Assembly (NCBI GenBank): GCA_963930775.1
Contig: OZ005707.1
Span: forward strand, 2,542,001-2,606,000
Length of the DNA: 64,000 nt
DNA from: Cliona cf. orientalis
Lineage: Eukaryota; Porifera; Demospongiae; Clionaida; Clionaidae
Direction: 5' to 3'
Below the pieces are notes generated by a model. The model was not told the DNA's origin. It worked only from the letters and a program-made list of their open reading frames with translations, and did not search any database. Both the position numbers and the translations under genes were made by a program. Positions within the stretch are counted from its first letter, which is position 1. Each line of letters starts with the position of its first letter. Below, piece after piece: positions 44,941-57,756 of this stretch.

Positions 44941-45183
44941 CTATTTATGTGAGAATTGTTGAATTATTTCTGATATTTGAGCTGATGTTTCTGGAGGTAA
45001 CGACAACGGTATGTCTCCAGTATTTGTCAAGATACTTACCTGAAAGTTAGCTCTCAGATTTGTAACTATGAACTGCTGGAGGCTATTTGCTGCATGTTGA
45101 ACACTCGACTGAAGTTGGAGGCGGCCAGACTCGACTAAGGACCGTTTGGCCTTGTTCTGCTCGAATGACCGGCCAGAATCCAT
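44941..45183 (-). CDS. Small unrecognised reading frame
   Basis: 80 aa from ATG at 45183 (MDSGRSFEQNKAKRSLVES), glutamine- and serine-rich and mostly helical in appearance. A good donor (TTTCAG|GTAAGTATC) lies after residue 48, so this may be the first exon of a spliced gene rather than a complete protein; no downstream exon was found. No family recognised. Confidence 0.3.
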   Translation of the reverse strand: MDSGRSFEQNKAKRSLVESGRLQLQSSVQHAANSLQQFIVTNLRANFQVSILTNTGDIPLSLPPETSAQISEIIQQFSHK

Positions 45184-45689
45184 GATCTTGTACTCCCAGG
45201 TGTTCTATAATCCCTTTGCACTGTGTGTTTTAAGTGTGTAGCTTACATGTCTTATGTCTAGGTAGCTACGAAAATTTTAGTACATGCATTATTCCACCAT
45301 GCGGTCGCCCATATACTACTGTACAGCTGCTCAACCCACATTCCAGAGCCAATTAAGGCGGTCTTAGCGTAGACTGTATCCGATTATCCCACATTTTTCT
45401 GGGGTCCCCCGGCACATGCGCATACAGTATACCAGGCATTTTCTCCTCCTCCTCCTCTTGAAGAGCCGGGAACGAGGCTAATCTGTCCCAAGCAGTAGAC
45501 TCCCATGCAAGTTTGCGTTCTTGGGGAGGGCTGGGTGTAACTTCCTGAATGAAACCTTGGCAGCCATCACATAAGCTAAAAGGCAGCACTATTAATTTAA
45601 TAATTATGTCGTAGCTAAGTAGAAATTACAAACATGCATCTTCATTATCATTATTTTACATAATTTCATGTTTTTATCAACAAGAGTTA

Positions 45690-48600
45690 TTAACAGTTAC
45701 TAGTGGATATAACTGTAGCCAAATGATTCAAACATGTTCCAAATGAAAATAAATTCCCTCCACCTCCAAGAATGATAAATTCATTATTACCATATCGATG
45801 AACAGTATTGTTTATCAATAAAGGGTATTCCTTTGTCACCTGCATGCATGGAGTAACAGTATACACAATGGATCATGGCACAAACTATTGATATGAGTGG
45901 TATTGTACTGTGGCTATATAGTGATATCGGGCAACATCATGATAATATTGCCCTGTGATCATCAGTGACTATTAGAGGCTTGTATAGGATACATAATTAA
46001 TTATCTAAAAGGGGATGGCTTTATTTGACCAATGAAAATAATTACGTCCAGAGTCCCAATTAACAAATCGATTCGGCCGCTCAATGAGGTAATGATGATG
46101 AAATATGATGAAATGATGATGAAACCTATGATGAAATTGGGGTGAAAACTGCTTCAAAATGTTTAGCGCGCATGACAGGGTGTTGGGACCCAGAATTCGA
46201 ACCTAGCGTAGAAGAGATCGTGGACTATCGATGAGATATGGCGATTCTCCCAGTTCGCTTTCTTTGGCGAGCACACACTTGGGGGGATTTCCCTATTCAG
46301 TCTAGCACATGGCAGGTGGAGGTCACGTCCGGGTCAACCGGCTCAAGCCGCGCGCCCCAATATTGTACGCGTATACGGAGCATGCGCAGTTTGTCAGTGT
46401 GTCCTAGTTCGAATTTGTGGCGGCGTATTCGTGAGGGACTCTGGACGTAGTCTCCAAGTTGTTCATTATATCCCCAGTAGCAATTTACTTTTCTGTGGTT
46501 ATGAGGTAATTATGGTGTAACCTATGATGAAATTATGATGCAACCTATGAGGTAACTATGAGAAAATCCAGGGCCTCGCTGGAGCCTTTCTGGGACTTGA
46601 AACTCGGTAAATATTCTTACGCGTGTATCCAGCGAATACATTATAAGCTGAGCGCTACTTTCTCTGAGAAGTACTGCTGGCGTGTTTTCTTGGCTTACGT
46701 AATGCCGTGGATAAATAAAGCTAGCCTTGCACTATATGTAGCACGCATCATTGAAGGGGCTGGCCCGCGTGAGACTGCAGCACGACCAACCTGAAATTCG
46801 GAAGGTATACTGCGCTGTCGAGTTCGTCTCTGTGATTGAAGCGTTGAAACTAGTCGCTATCGAGGTTGAGGTCAGTCTTGTTAGATTCCATCTCCATGAT
46901 TTCTGGCGCCGACATCAATGTGTACACATTCTATTGACGACCTTTTACCACATGCACCATCATAGTACTCTATGCAGCTACTAGGGATAAAATATTATGG
47001 TCAAGTGTTCATTATTAATAATAATATTATAGGTATAATCATATGAATTTGGGTACGATTCGGCATGAGATTTATGACTAATTGCATGGCTATAGGTAAT
47101 ATCATAATAATCGAGTCAGCCATGACTATGAAGCTGCATGTTGTCCTGATGTTGTGTATGAAGCACTATCATGCAAAATCCTCGCACATGCGCTGATGGT
47201 AATACCATATAATTATATGAATATGTAGCATTCCATTTATACATGTACATGAAATCTTGTTTGGGAAGCTTAGGATTGGCAAATGATGCCAAAAGTGATG
47301 AACAAAGCATTTCAACGAAATCCATGCATACAATACATACAATTGGATACCATAAGGAACCTTATAACGCCGCACTTTTGGACTAACAAACAAGGTATGT
47401 AGCAGCTAGCTTGGTAATAGACATACAGACACACAAAACGACTAAAGGTCTAGCTTGTTAGACTACCATGAATCCTTCTCTGCTCTAGCTGTCCACAATG
47501 GTTCAACTCAGTATTATCAAGGGCTTGTAGACTCCTGGGGCTATAAGCCCTTGGTACTATCAGGAGCATATGAGCTGCCCAAAGGGCGGCGAAGGAGCAT
47601 CCGACTACGTGTCAGATGCGTTAGGCGAAGTTCATTAGCAATGCTTTACCTTATATGAAGTGGCCAGCTGCAGGGTACTCCCATTCTGACGAATCTCCAT
47701 AGTGATAACACCTCCCGCCCGCCCGTAGTACACAGTCTACAACCACACTACAGACTAAGTGAATTAGCTAGTACAGTGTGGCTTGTACAAAAGTAATCTG
47801 CTGTGCACCAGCTGCACATTCCAAATAAGGAAGTGTAGTCTTAAGCACTTTGCCTAACACACCAACCCTACGCGTACGGTAGTCGGATGCTCCTTCGCCA
47901 CCCTTCGGGCGGCTCAGCTATGACTTGTACCTGATTAGTCCATGCAGCAGCGGTGCATGCATGCCGTGCTTTAAGAGTGTAGATTATAGTCACTAAGAAA
48001 ATCTTAGTCTATGGGACTTTTGTATAGTGTCAAAAATCAAAAATCTCAAACACTTTATAAGGTATAATACTCACATGAGATGGCCGGAGGAAGCCATATG
48101 CTTGCCATGTTTTGTCAGCAAGATCAAGCATCAGAATTTCACAGTCAAGTTGACTCAGCATCACTCCACCAACCAACCATGCTATGTTGTCCACTACAGT
48201 AATGGAAGCACCATACCTGAGGTAGGAATAACACAATACATGTATGTAATAGTTATACTACAGTGAAACCCCTCTAAAGCAGACACCATTCAAAAATTTT
48301 GTCCGTTGTAGCGAGGTGTCCTTAGCTCAGGGGTTAGTGGTTGACTACGCCCCTCCTACAATCGCGGCCAGCTATGATAAAGCACTACTGTGGACAACGA
48401 AAAAGACTGTATTGAGGAGAGATCTGTCAACTGACAGCTCCTAAGCAAGAATTTAAACATATTTAGGTTTTACTGTAGTTACTGGTCGCTGAATCCGACC
48501 GATTTTAATGGTGGGTGTGGCCTAACTGTCCGTTATGCGAGGTTGTTCACTACTGTGCAGGCTCAAATGGGACCAAAATAAGTGTCCGTTATACGGAATA

Positions 48601-51600
48601 GCGGGGTGTCCGCTGTTGAGGGGGTTTGAATAATATTGAAGTCTATGGAAATACAATCCGGACATTCAGAATTGTCCGTTATATCGCAGGTGTCCATTAA
48701 GCGGGGTTCCACTGTACTACTGTAGAAGTTCATTCATCAAGCATATCATGTTATAAAAATTTTATGTAACCAATATGTATCTAATACATGTAACTTATCA
48801 AGGAACTGTTGAAGGGGATCCAAGTAGTCAGTAATCCACGCATAAATGCGCTATATATACACCAATAATTACTAAAATAAAACTATCATACTGTGCCGGA
48901 AGAGGAGGAGTAAAGTCCACAGCCACTGACTTCCACTCAAGCTCCTTCCCTCGAAGATGATACTGCAGATAGAGAACTGATGACAGTGGAGTAGTGGAGG
49001 AATCCAGTCCACCAATTACAAACACTCCCTCATTGTAGAGGAGTGCACTGTGTGAGTGTCGGCCCTCAGGCAGGGTTAGAGATACCTGCATGATGGAAAC
49101 AATCAATAATGCTTGATACAGCCATTGATGTTTGAATAACACCACAGGCAACAATCAGACGTCAAAAGTAAAGTTCATCAGATAGGTATAGCTATCATCT
49201 TCAGGGTAATTTTTGAAGGCTACATGCCCAGATATTGTATTCTGAACAATAATATTACAAAACTCTATTGTACGTATGCAAATAATAATAATATTAATAC
49301 TACAAAATTAATTGCAAATCACCTTCGTTAGAGAATAATCTTCAATTTTTAACAACCAGCAGTCATCAAGAGCATCGCAAGCCTCACTGCGACCGCCAAT
49401 AATGAGGACAAAAAATGCACCTAAATTAAAAGTATCATTTGCATTGAGCATAATATTATTATGATAAAACAATATTTTTACATGTATACATACATACAAG
49501 AGTAGATAGCCATACTATCATGGTACATGTACAGTGTATGTCAATACACAGGATATAATAAAGATCAGTTTTTCGTAATTATTGTCCTCACCATTCACTG
49601 AGAGATGTGTCATGGAGTGCCTCCATCTCCCAGGAATGCCTGAAGCTAAAGCAAGCTTCTTAACAACCACCTTATCAGAACATGATGAGAAGAGAAAGCA
49701 GTCACTGTTAGCTTTTCCAGGAGAGGTCCTGCCCCCGTACATCAGCATGTCTCCACTGGGAAGGACAACGGCTCTCTGGTGCATGAGGCAACCTGATGCA
49801 CATACAAATTATTATCATTTATAAAGTTATGCTTCTGTTTCTGATCCTCGATTTTTCCAAGGATCATATACATACAGGTGGGTAATAAATCAGCATCACA
49901 GCCTCCAATGCAAGTCAACCAATCAGGCTCGCTTTGAAATTATTTCACGTATGTGGTATAAACGCATGCAGGCAGGTGGGGGGCCAGAAACAGAAGTATG
50001 ACCTGGAGTGGCCTAAGTATGTAGTCTAAACAATCAACAGAACATTGGTTATGTTTACATGTGGTATTTGTGTATTATAGGAGATGGCTTTTAAGTGCAT
50101 GGTTTAATGATCACGTTTTACGTCATTAAGTAAAACACGTTTGTTTTTACACATCCATTAAATCAGGAAGCATGACCACCGGGCAAACATAGGCCACTCA
50201 CAGGGGGCACCTGATTGCTTAGGAAAAATTAATTTTACAAATAGTTTCTCACAATTAATTTGCTTAGGAAAAATTAATTTTACAAATAGTTTCTCACAAT
50301 TAAAAACCCACAAGCAATTAGAGGCACTGAAGTTTTGTAGAATTATAGGGTACCATGCAGTGCACTAGTCATTGTAATACATGTACCTGGTTCATCACCA
50401 CATACTTCAACATCTCGAACTTTTGCCTCAGAATCACTGAGAGCGACACTGATCATGCTATTCATTCTGGAGTGTAGTCCATCAGTGGATGAGCAGCCAA
50501 ATCCACCGTAAGCCACTATCTCACCATCTGGCCTTTGAACTGAACAGTGGGCATATCTGCATGAACATATAAAATAATACACACATATTAGGTTTGGCAC
50601 TTTAAATCCATTTCACGTGTAGTTGATAGCAGCTATGAAAACTAAAGTAACATGACCATTGATAAATCAATATGCATTACAGTCTCAATTACCTTCCAGC
50701 TGTAGTCAACTTGACTGAAACTGAGAGCTTCCTTGTATTAGCACTTGAACTGCACTGTTTAGACGATGGACGAAATGGCAGGCAGTCAATGAACGAAGAG
50801 CTCAGCAGTCCAGTTGTGGCACACACAATGGCATAATGGCTGCACTTTAAATGCCACTCCTCAAACTCATCAAATAGCTCCAAGCTTTCAACACGCAAGC
50901 GTTCAGCAGGTGAAAGGGACATGTAAAACTCATTCATATCACAGCATAAAGTTTTCTTCCATCCCTTGAAAATTACAGAGATTTCTTATAATTCTAGATT
51001 GATGGACGCTGTCCAACTTACAGCACTGATGTATCTTTTCTCATGACTCTCTTTGTCAAAATACTTCCTCAGTCCTTTTAGAGGAGAACCTCGAGACTCA
51101 AAATGCTCCTGCCTGCATATACATACATACAAAGCAGCAGCAGGATAAGCTCTTCAACCATTTCAATGCTATAATGTGCAGAAAAGCATTGAATGAGGCT
51201 ATATGTGTAGTTCTCTGGTTGTATCACGGCAATTTGGGTAACTACATGTATATTATGTGGCTCAACAAATCTCAATAACTATCATTAACGCTCGGCGCAT
51301 GCGCACGAGCGTTACAGTACTCAGTTTGTCTGTCTGTTACCACTCTACGGCGTGCGTAAGGTATTTATGAATAAAATTGAACGTACCAGCCAATTTTGCG
51401 CCGAACTCCAAAGGTTTTCAACTAAGGGATTTCGTTAAAAAGCTTTCTCTCACGAGTTATAGCTTATTCTTCGTTTTAGCATACCAAAGTCAGCCATTTT
51501 TCAGTTCCCAGTGTCGTAAACTATAGCTAAGTCCACTTCGTATACTACTTGTATAGCCCTAGCGCATGTGCGTTAGTCTATTAATAGCACTAGGTTAAAT

Positions 51601-54600
51601 TTAGCTCCATTTGCCAAGAGCTTACGTAACCAAGTCTGTAGTGTGGTTTGTATGCGTAAACAGCTAGCTATAAGCTACATGTAGCTACAACCACTGCTGT
51701 AAACCAGGTCTGTAGTGTGGATGTGGTTGGTTTGATATGTATGTGTGCACACAGCCAGCTGGCTGCAGCCACAGCCACTGCTTGCTGCACTCCTGATTGG
51801 CCCCCAAAGGCTTACAAGCCCTTGGGAAAACCTTGTTGCTTTGCAGAATACATGCATGCTTTCTCATTGGACAATCACTTCACATGACAAGGGAATATAA
51901 GCGCCAGATACTTAATTCAAACTAAAACTTTTCACAATGTATGCAGGGTGATGGTTCCAAATAAACAATTGAATAATTTTCCTAGGGTACCTCCTATTAT
52001 GTTTGTATATGGAAACCATGCACCAGATCATGGAGATGCTCTACCGCCGAGCGTTTGGCACCAATGGTGTTCATTAGACAAGCAACTCTTACATCACGAG
52101 TCCAAATTTATCTTCTGGATGAATCTGTATAAAACATGCAATTACAGCAAAATAAGGGCAACAGTGACAGATGTACCTTGCATATTCCAGTATATACCAA
52201 GTCTATCATGAAAATTTAATATTCATGTTTTGGAATGCAATATCATACTACACGTACGCACTCTGTGATTTATACATGCTGTTCCTTCTAGTAACTAACA
52301 TACATGCAGGGTTTCATCCAGTTGGGGGGGGGGGGGGAACAGGGGGGACAGGGGGGAAGCTTCCCCTCCAAACTCCCTAGCTCCCCCCCCCCCTCCCAAA
52401 ATAATTACATGTAAATTAAGCATCATAGTAATAATATTATCACAATAAATCACCAAATCAAACCACTAGCATTTATTTTTATCAAAAATTACCTGGAGGA
52501 ATTAGAGAAATTCTCCTAAAATACGTCCCAAGGAACTTGGTGTGCTGAATATGCCCACTCATTTATCGCACTTCCACCCCAAATTTTTGTCGCTAGATGA
52601 AACCCTGACATGTATTAATTTCATAATCGTGCAAGTTTCACTATACTAACCTGTTCATAGCTGCAAAATACAGCATTTTGGAAGAAGTTAGCACACCAAC
52701 AAAGCACATTATCAACCCTACACAAACATAATTGTAGTATACATACATGTACAGTGCAAACAAAATAGAAGCCATTCACTACAATTATTATAACAGCTGT
52801 TTAGGCACAAAATTTAAACAAGAAAATGTAGCTCTACATGTACAATACAGTGTATGTGGCACAGCAGACATCAAAACTAATTTACTTACTTATCTGGATC
52901 GATGTAAGATAAGACGCACTCAGCAATAAGAAGAGTAGGGAGCGCCAGCTCTATTCCGTTAGAGTTGAGCATCTTCTCCAGCTTTTGGACGTCAGTTATG
53001 TCACACCCAAACATGGTGTACAAACCAATGGATACAACCTCACAGCCACAAACTTCATCATGTTTCCTTTGTACTGAATGCTTATATTCTGGAATATTCT
53101 CAAGAATATCTGCTTTGCGTGAGACAACTTCAGGATAATCTATCTGAAAAATCATTTTATTTAGTCACAGATCATAGGAGTCAGAAAACCTACAAGAGGG
53201 TGTATAGCCCGGATACCCCTATACTCCATATCAATGTGGCTTTCAAGCTCAATTGATGGTGGATACTTGGTGTTGCAATGCACCAATATATTAAATTCTT
53301 GTGATACTCCTAACTAATATTAATTAGTATCACAAGAATTTAATATATTGGTGCATTGCAACACCAAGTATCTACCCAATTGATGTGAGCTTTAAATTTA
53401 AGCTGCTCTAAACTGAATCTTGCACAAGCATGCTGCTGACTATAAAACTGATGCTAGTGTGCAATAGATACATAGATAGCCTTTAATGCATACATACCTC
53501 AAAGTATCTACAGGAGGGAAGTTTGCCTTCATTATGCAATCTAAAGAAAGTGGTATCAAATCCAGCTCCCAGAGACAGTACTTGAGTTTTCTCCAAGGGA
53601 TGGTGTTCAATGAACGTTGTAACGACACTGTGGATGGCCTTAGCACGTATGTAGTACCCCCTGCATGTTGGATCAAGTATGAAGCACGTACACATACATG
53701 TACCAGTAACCTACATGTACATGTAACTTGAATTGGGCATACATGCATGTACATAATTAAGGTCAACGCAAACTAAGAATCAATAGAGAGACAAGACGAC
53801 TTCATAATGTTAAATAATACATGTACATGTACCTGTTAATCAGAGGGGACCTTCTTGCTTCTTTTCGGACGAAATACTTTAAGAATGGATCCGGGAAATA
53901 TCCTCTTCTGCACATTGACTGCTTGCTGACAATGCTCCTATCATTTGTACTTTGAACCTGAGGAACATTCTACACAGAGACAGTAAAAAATTGCACACAA
54001 AATTATTAGAATGATTCTTAGTCCCATCATGATTCCAGACCCATTCCCCACCTTTTAATGAAACACACGCTGCAAGCTTAAGGCTAATAATAATAATGGA
54101 TGGCAAATAATAGTTTTTAGACACATCCATAATATTATACTTTATTGAAAAGCATGTGCTTTTCTGGTAAAGGTTGTCAATTGCTCCATATACATGAAAG
54201 TTCTTAGCTTAACAAGGATGGGCACACACACTCTCATCACCCCATCTACATCCTAAAGCTATGTATACCGTAATACGTATACACGTGCACATTGTGAGAA
54301 TTTGTAAGAGTTGGAATTTGTAAACTTTTAATTGGATCATACATTGCATTTGATTAACTACAGTATTTTGGTGATCTTGCCAGATTTGTGGTAAACTTGG
54401 AGCTCGGTATATGGGTGTATTGGTATCTAAATTAATGGTGATGTACAGTAGCGATACACGCCTCCCATCATGTGCCATTACAAGTCTAGCCAGATCACCC
54501 TAGAGCCCTGCCCATGCATATTCCCTCACTCACAGTGTAATCTCTTAATTGCTCCATCGAAATTTCTAGCATATTATGCACTCAGTATAATATTATAGCA

Positions 54601-55600
54601 ATTTATTTTTTTGCGGTTATTAGGTAATTATGAATAATTATGATGAAACCTATGGTGTAATCTATGAGGTAATTATGAGAAATTCAGGGCCTCGATGGAG
54701 CCCTTCTGGGACTTGAAATTCAGTGAAATATGTAGAGTATCTTGCGCGTGTATCCAGCGAATACCTTACAAGCAGCGTGTTGCCTTCTCTGACGAGCAGC
54801 GACGGCCGAACTTCAGGCGTTCTCTACGCAGACGTAATCCCGTGGATATATATAGATAGCCCTGCGCTATATATAGCACGCACCATGAGCAGCGTGCCGC
54901 CGGACCAATCTAGCTATACTGCGCTGTTGAGCTGTTCTTAGCTTTGAAAATTTTCACTATCGAGGTCCAGAGACACTCTCAGATTCCCGATGATCCGAGG
55001 CTAGTCTGTGACTGAGGCGCCAGCATCGTACTGTACAGTGAAGTGAACCCACTATATTGACGACCTTTACCACATACACCATTTCAACTATGCAGCTACT
55101 GAGGGCATGGTCAAGTTTTCGGTGCATGAAAAAACAGGTGAAGATCATCAATGCATAGCTATGACGTGATATCTCACGTGGATCAATCCCATTTCGGGCT
55201 TGTAATTATTAAATAAACTTAGCTTTGTCCCCAGGCCACTCCCATGTTTCAATATGCTACATGCAGACTTGTAACATCGAAAACGTGCTATAGCTACATG
55301 TACCATGCATGTACGTGTACGTGACATCGTCAATGCACGCAGCTGAGTCATGAAATGTAGTACCCTACTTGCAATTCCCAGACTATAGTCAATGCATCAT
55401 TATCAACTAGCACATAATCATAATACCAGCAGAGCAGGAGCTAGCTGCACTGAATGTAGGAACCCACGTGCAAATGAGGAGATAGTCACGTGATGACGAT
55501 AATTATTACAAAAGTGCACGTGTATGTATACATATGCGTACGTGTGGATACATACACACATACCACTGCTTACAGTTCCATTCTTTCGATTTGAGGCCAT
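45690..55600 (-). CDS. LCMT2: TYW4/LCMT2, tRNA wybutosine-synthesizing protein 4, 14 exons
   Basis: S-adenosylmethionine-dependent enzyme completing wybutosine at position 37 of tRNA-Phe. Exons (minus): 55574-55600, 53833-53969, 53498-53660, 52890-53143, 52651-52717, 52093-52124, 51022-51112, 50693-50964, 50387-50556, 49592-49792, 49323-49420, 48892-49085, 48075-48216 and 45690-45839, all GT-AG with matching phases, giving 665 aa (human about 686). The methyltransferase half shows [20 protein letters not shown], motif [29 protein letters not shown] and [13 protein letters not shown]. The Kelch half shows [46 protein letters not shown] and a final [13 protein letters not shown]. The 32 bp exon and distant last exon (2.2 kb intron filled with repeats) are easy to miss. 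Divergent from ANP32-like. Confidence 0.94.
46471..46989. mobile_element. TIR element (ATCCCTAG family), copy 2, in TYW4 intron 13
   Basis: Ends 'atccccagtagcaatttact' and 'gcagctactagggat'. The body shares long blocks with 54597-55102: 'gtaacctatg', 'cagggcctcg', 'tctgggacttgaaa', 'cgcgtgtatccagcgaata', 'atactgcgctgt' and 'ttgacgacctttt'. Partial duplicates of the 'gatgaaacctatgatgaaat' segment lie at 46086-46140. Confidence 0.75.
48259..48716. mobile_element. pogo/Tigger-like MITE in TYW4 intron 12
   Basis: Ends 'tacagtgaaacccctctaaa' and 'ttaagcggggttccactgta' are imperfect inverted repeats. The 'CAGTGxAACCCC' terminus is the style of pogo/Tigger elements. The interior repeats 'tgtccgttat' several times. 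458 bp, flanked by TA, no coding capacity. Confidence 0.75.
50215..50304. repeat. Tandem duplication, 45 bp unit x2, in TYW4 intron 9
   Basis: 'ttgcttaggaaaaattaatt' plus 'ttacaaatagtttctcacaa' occurs twice head-to-tail (starts 50215 and 50260) with no visible mismatch. Confidence 0.85.
51287..51313. repeat. Near-perfect palindrome around GCGCATGCGC
   Basis: 'aacgctcggcgcatgcgcac' plus 'gagcgtt' is almost its own reverse complement. It lies in TYW4 intron 6, not in a promoter, so here the NRF1-like core belongs to a repeat. 'ctagcgcatgtgcgttag' near 51570 may be the other end of a small element. Confidence 0.55.
53264..53370. repeat. 44 bp perfect inverted arms, in TYW4 intron 3
   Basis: The arm 53264-53307 (tacttggtgttgcaatgcac ... 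cttgtgatac) is an exact reverse complement of 53327-53370, separated by 19 bases. Weaker matching continues outward ('agctcaattgatgg' / 'aattgatgtgagct'). Probably a recently inserted foldback MITE. Confidence 0.9.
54597..55102. mobile_element. ATCCCTAG-family element, copy 3, in TYW4 intron 1
   Basis: Shares an ordered set of blocks with 46471-46989, including 'cagggcctcg', 'cttctgggacttgaaa', 'gcgtgtatccagcgaatacc' and 'ttgacgacctttaccacata'. Its terminal repeats are eroded. Confidence 0.7.
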
Positions 55601-55743
55601 AATCTATGGTTTTGATAATAGCCAGATCAGATCGATGGTGATGGGCCCAGGTCGGTAATATTCTCGCACTCGTGCATATTTTAATTAAAGCGCACCTACC
55701 GATGCGCATGCGCGATGGTAGGTTGCAGCTCGTGGACTGCAAA
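55601..55743. promoter_or_regulatory. Bidirectional promoter interval TYW4 / ANP32-like
   Basis: Only 143 bp separate the two divergent start codons. It contains TGCGCATGCGCG (core 55704-55713), matching NRF1 consensus YGCGCAYGCGCR except possibly at the last base. No TATA box is visible. Role inferred from position. Confidence 0.55.
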
Positions 55744-57756
55744 ATGGAAGACGAATTAGACAGTCAGCGGCGGGACAAGTTACCAAAGGAGGTACATTTC
55801 GTTGTCTAGCATCAGCTTAACTTAACCTATGTTATATTACCAGACAAGGGCTTATAGACCCCAGAGAAGTCTTTGTATGCAACCTCGAGTTAGAGGGGCA
55901 CCCCACCCACTTTTGACCCGCACTTTGCTTCTTTTCACAATTTATTACGAGTCCTTTTAATCTTAGCCTCAGAGTATGTAAAGTCTGGCTGGATGCAGAA
56001 GCCCAGATCCAAGTATATGATGAAGCCTCTGCCTCCTGTTGCCTGTGTTAAAGTGGGTGTGGTTATAGTAATTGAATTATGTAACTAACAAGATTTTATA
56101 GTTGAGCCATTGATTTATATAACACTAGAGCAGAAAACTGAATCTTTTGGCAGTTTGGCAGTCTATTATATTACAACCACCAAATAAAAATCCACCAAAA
56201 TTACTTACTCGCATATATACATAACTATGGCGATCCCGTACCAACCACCATCCGTTTATAATTATTGGGCGACCAGACCCCCTCCTCCTCTGTGGAATCT
56301 TCCCAAGTTCCTACTCCTCATATCATGTACATGTAATACTGTATAGCCGGAAATATTGGTGGGAATTAAATTTGGCGATTGAGCCCAAAATTGCTACAAT
56401 CTGCAAGAATATTAGTGAATTTAAATTTGACAGTTCGGTACGGGATTGCCATACGTATATACAGGTATGTGAGTAGGAAATTTTGGCAGTTGTAGTGTAG
56501 ACTACCAAACCGCCAAATTTTCCAGCTATACTGTAAGCTCCTCCTAGCTCTTCAACGAAAGCAGGAGGGTTCAGGTTAACATTGAAAGCTGGGATGATGC
56601 TCAGGACTAGGCTAGGTCTGACTGATCTAAGTGCTTCCCACAGCCTTACATGCACACTTCCAGCTCCAATATGACCTTGTTTTACAGCCACAGTTGAAAA
56701 TTTATTTTAATACAGGATCCAGTAACATATCAGTGGCTTAATAATTATAATTAATACCCTCTGTATAATATACATGTAAGTGCATGCATGTGTACTAATA
56801 GATCCCCTGCTTAAACCCTGTAGGTTGAAGAGCTATATTTGGACAATGTGGGATGCAGTTCAATAAGTGGAATCACTGATGAGTACGTCAATCTAAAGAA
56901 GCTCTCGCTTGTTAACAATGGTCTTACATCGCTCAAGGGCCTGCCATCCTTGCCAAACCTACAATGGGTAACGAGTACCATATTATTATTATTTCTTCTA
57001 AGAATTCGGCACAAAATGATACTTACGCTCTTCCCTAGCCCAATTTTTGGAAGTATAATAATTATTCCAATTGCACATTATTATATACCCATAACAAAAT
57101 AATTTTAGATATATTATTCCAAATCTGGCCATAAATTAAATTAATATATTCTTCATCATCATAACTGCTTTGCTTTACCGTGATCGTAGTGTAATTGTTG
57201 TTTTGCACTTGTTATTTCTCCACTTGTAGCTCTCTCTGAGTGACAACAAACTTGCTGGAGATTTGGAGAGTGTGTGTAGTCAGTGTCCTCAAGTTTCCCA
57301 CCTTGGACTAGCTGGAAATAGAATAAATGGTCTCGATGAACTCAAACCACTAGTAAGTACACACATTATATGTACATGTATAGCGTGCACATGAATCTGG
57401 AAATCCTCATTGTTGTAATTGACAGTGTACAGGTAACTAACAAAGGAGAGCTAATTTAAAATCTACATGTGCAGTGTACATATTTATGTATAATTTTTAT
57501 AACTAGCTGCTACTCGAGTTGAGACTATGTATCCCCTAGTTCTCCTACCCCTTCCCAAGTAAATAAGTAAATTACTGCTTATTATAACATTTTGCAGGCT
57601 AAGTTGGAGAAATTGACATCACTGGATCTGTACAACTGCCCAGTCACTCTGGTCAAGTCCTATCGTGAGCAGATTTTTGAATTTCTTCCAAAGTTGGAAA
57701 TCCTTGATGGTATTAACGCTAAAGGGGAGGAGGCAACACAGTCGGACAATGGTTAG
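55744..57756 (+). CDS. ANP32-like leucine-rich repeat protein, 4 exons
   Basis: Exons 55744-55791, 56824-56967, 57230-57352 and 57598-57756 give 157 aa with matching phases. The protein starts MEDELDSQRRDKLPKEVEEL, then LRRs (LKKLSLVNNGLTSLKGLPSLPNL; LSLSDNKLAGDLESV; VSHLGLAGNRI; LTSLDLYNCPVTLVKSYR) and the LRR cap EQIFEFLPKLEILDGINA. This is the ANP32 layout: nuclear acidic phosphoproteins acting in chromatin and phosphatase regulation. The usual long acidic tail is missing: after EEATQSDN the frame reads G-stop. A donor (G|GTTAGT) lies at the same place, so a tail exon could exist further on, but I found none. Intron 1 holds a MITE. Confidence 0.75.
56337..56535. mobile_element. MITE in ANP32-like intron 1
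   Basis: 'tactgtatagccggaaatat' and the mirrored '...ttttccagctatactgta' form imperfect inverted ends; 'attggtgg' and 'ccgccaaat' continue the pairing. About 199 bp. Confidence 0.65.

Noticed and set aside
48030..48074. TYW4 ending by read-through after exon 13 ([15 protein letters not shown])
   Set aside because: A donor GTGAGT lies right after SH, and the exon at 45690-45839 restores the family's final [11 protein letters not shown]elch strand in phase.
56323..56691. 122-codon minus frame in ANP32-like intron 1
   Set aside because: It overlaps a MITE and lacks any recognisable motif.
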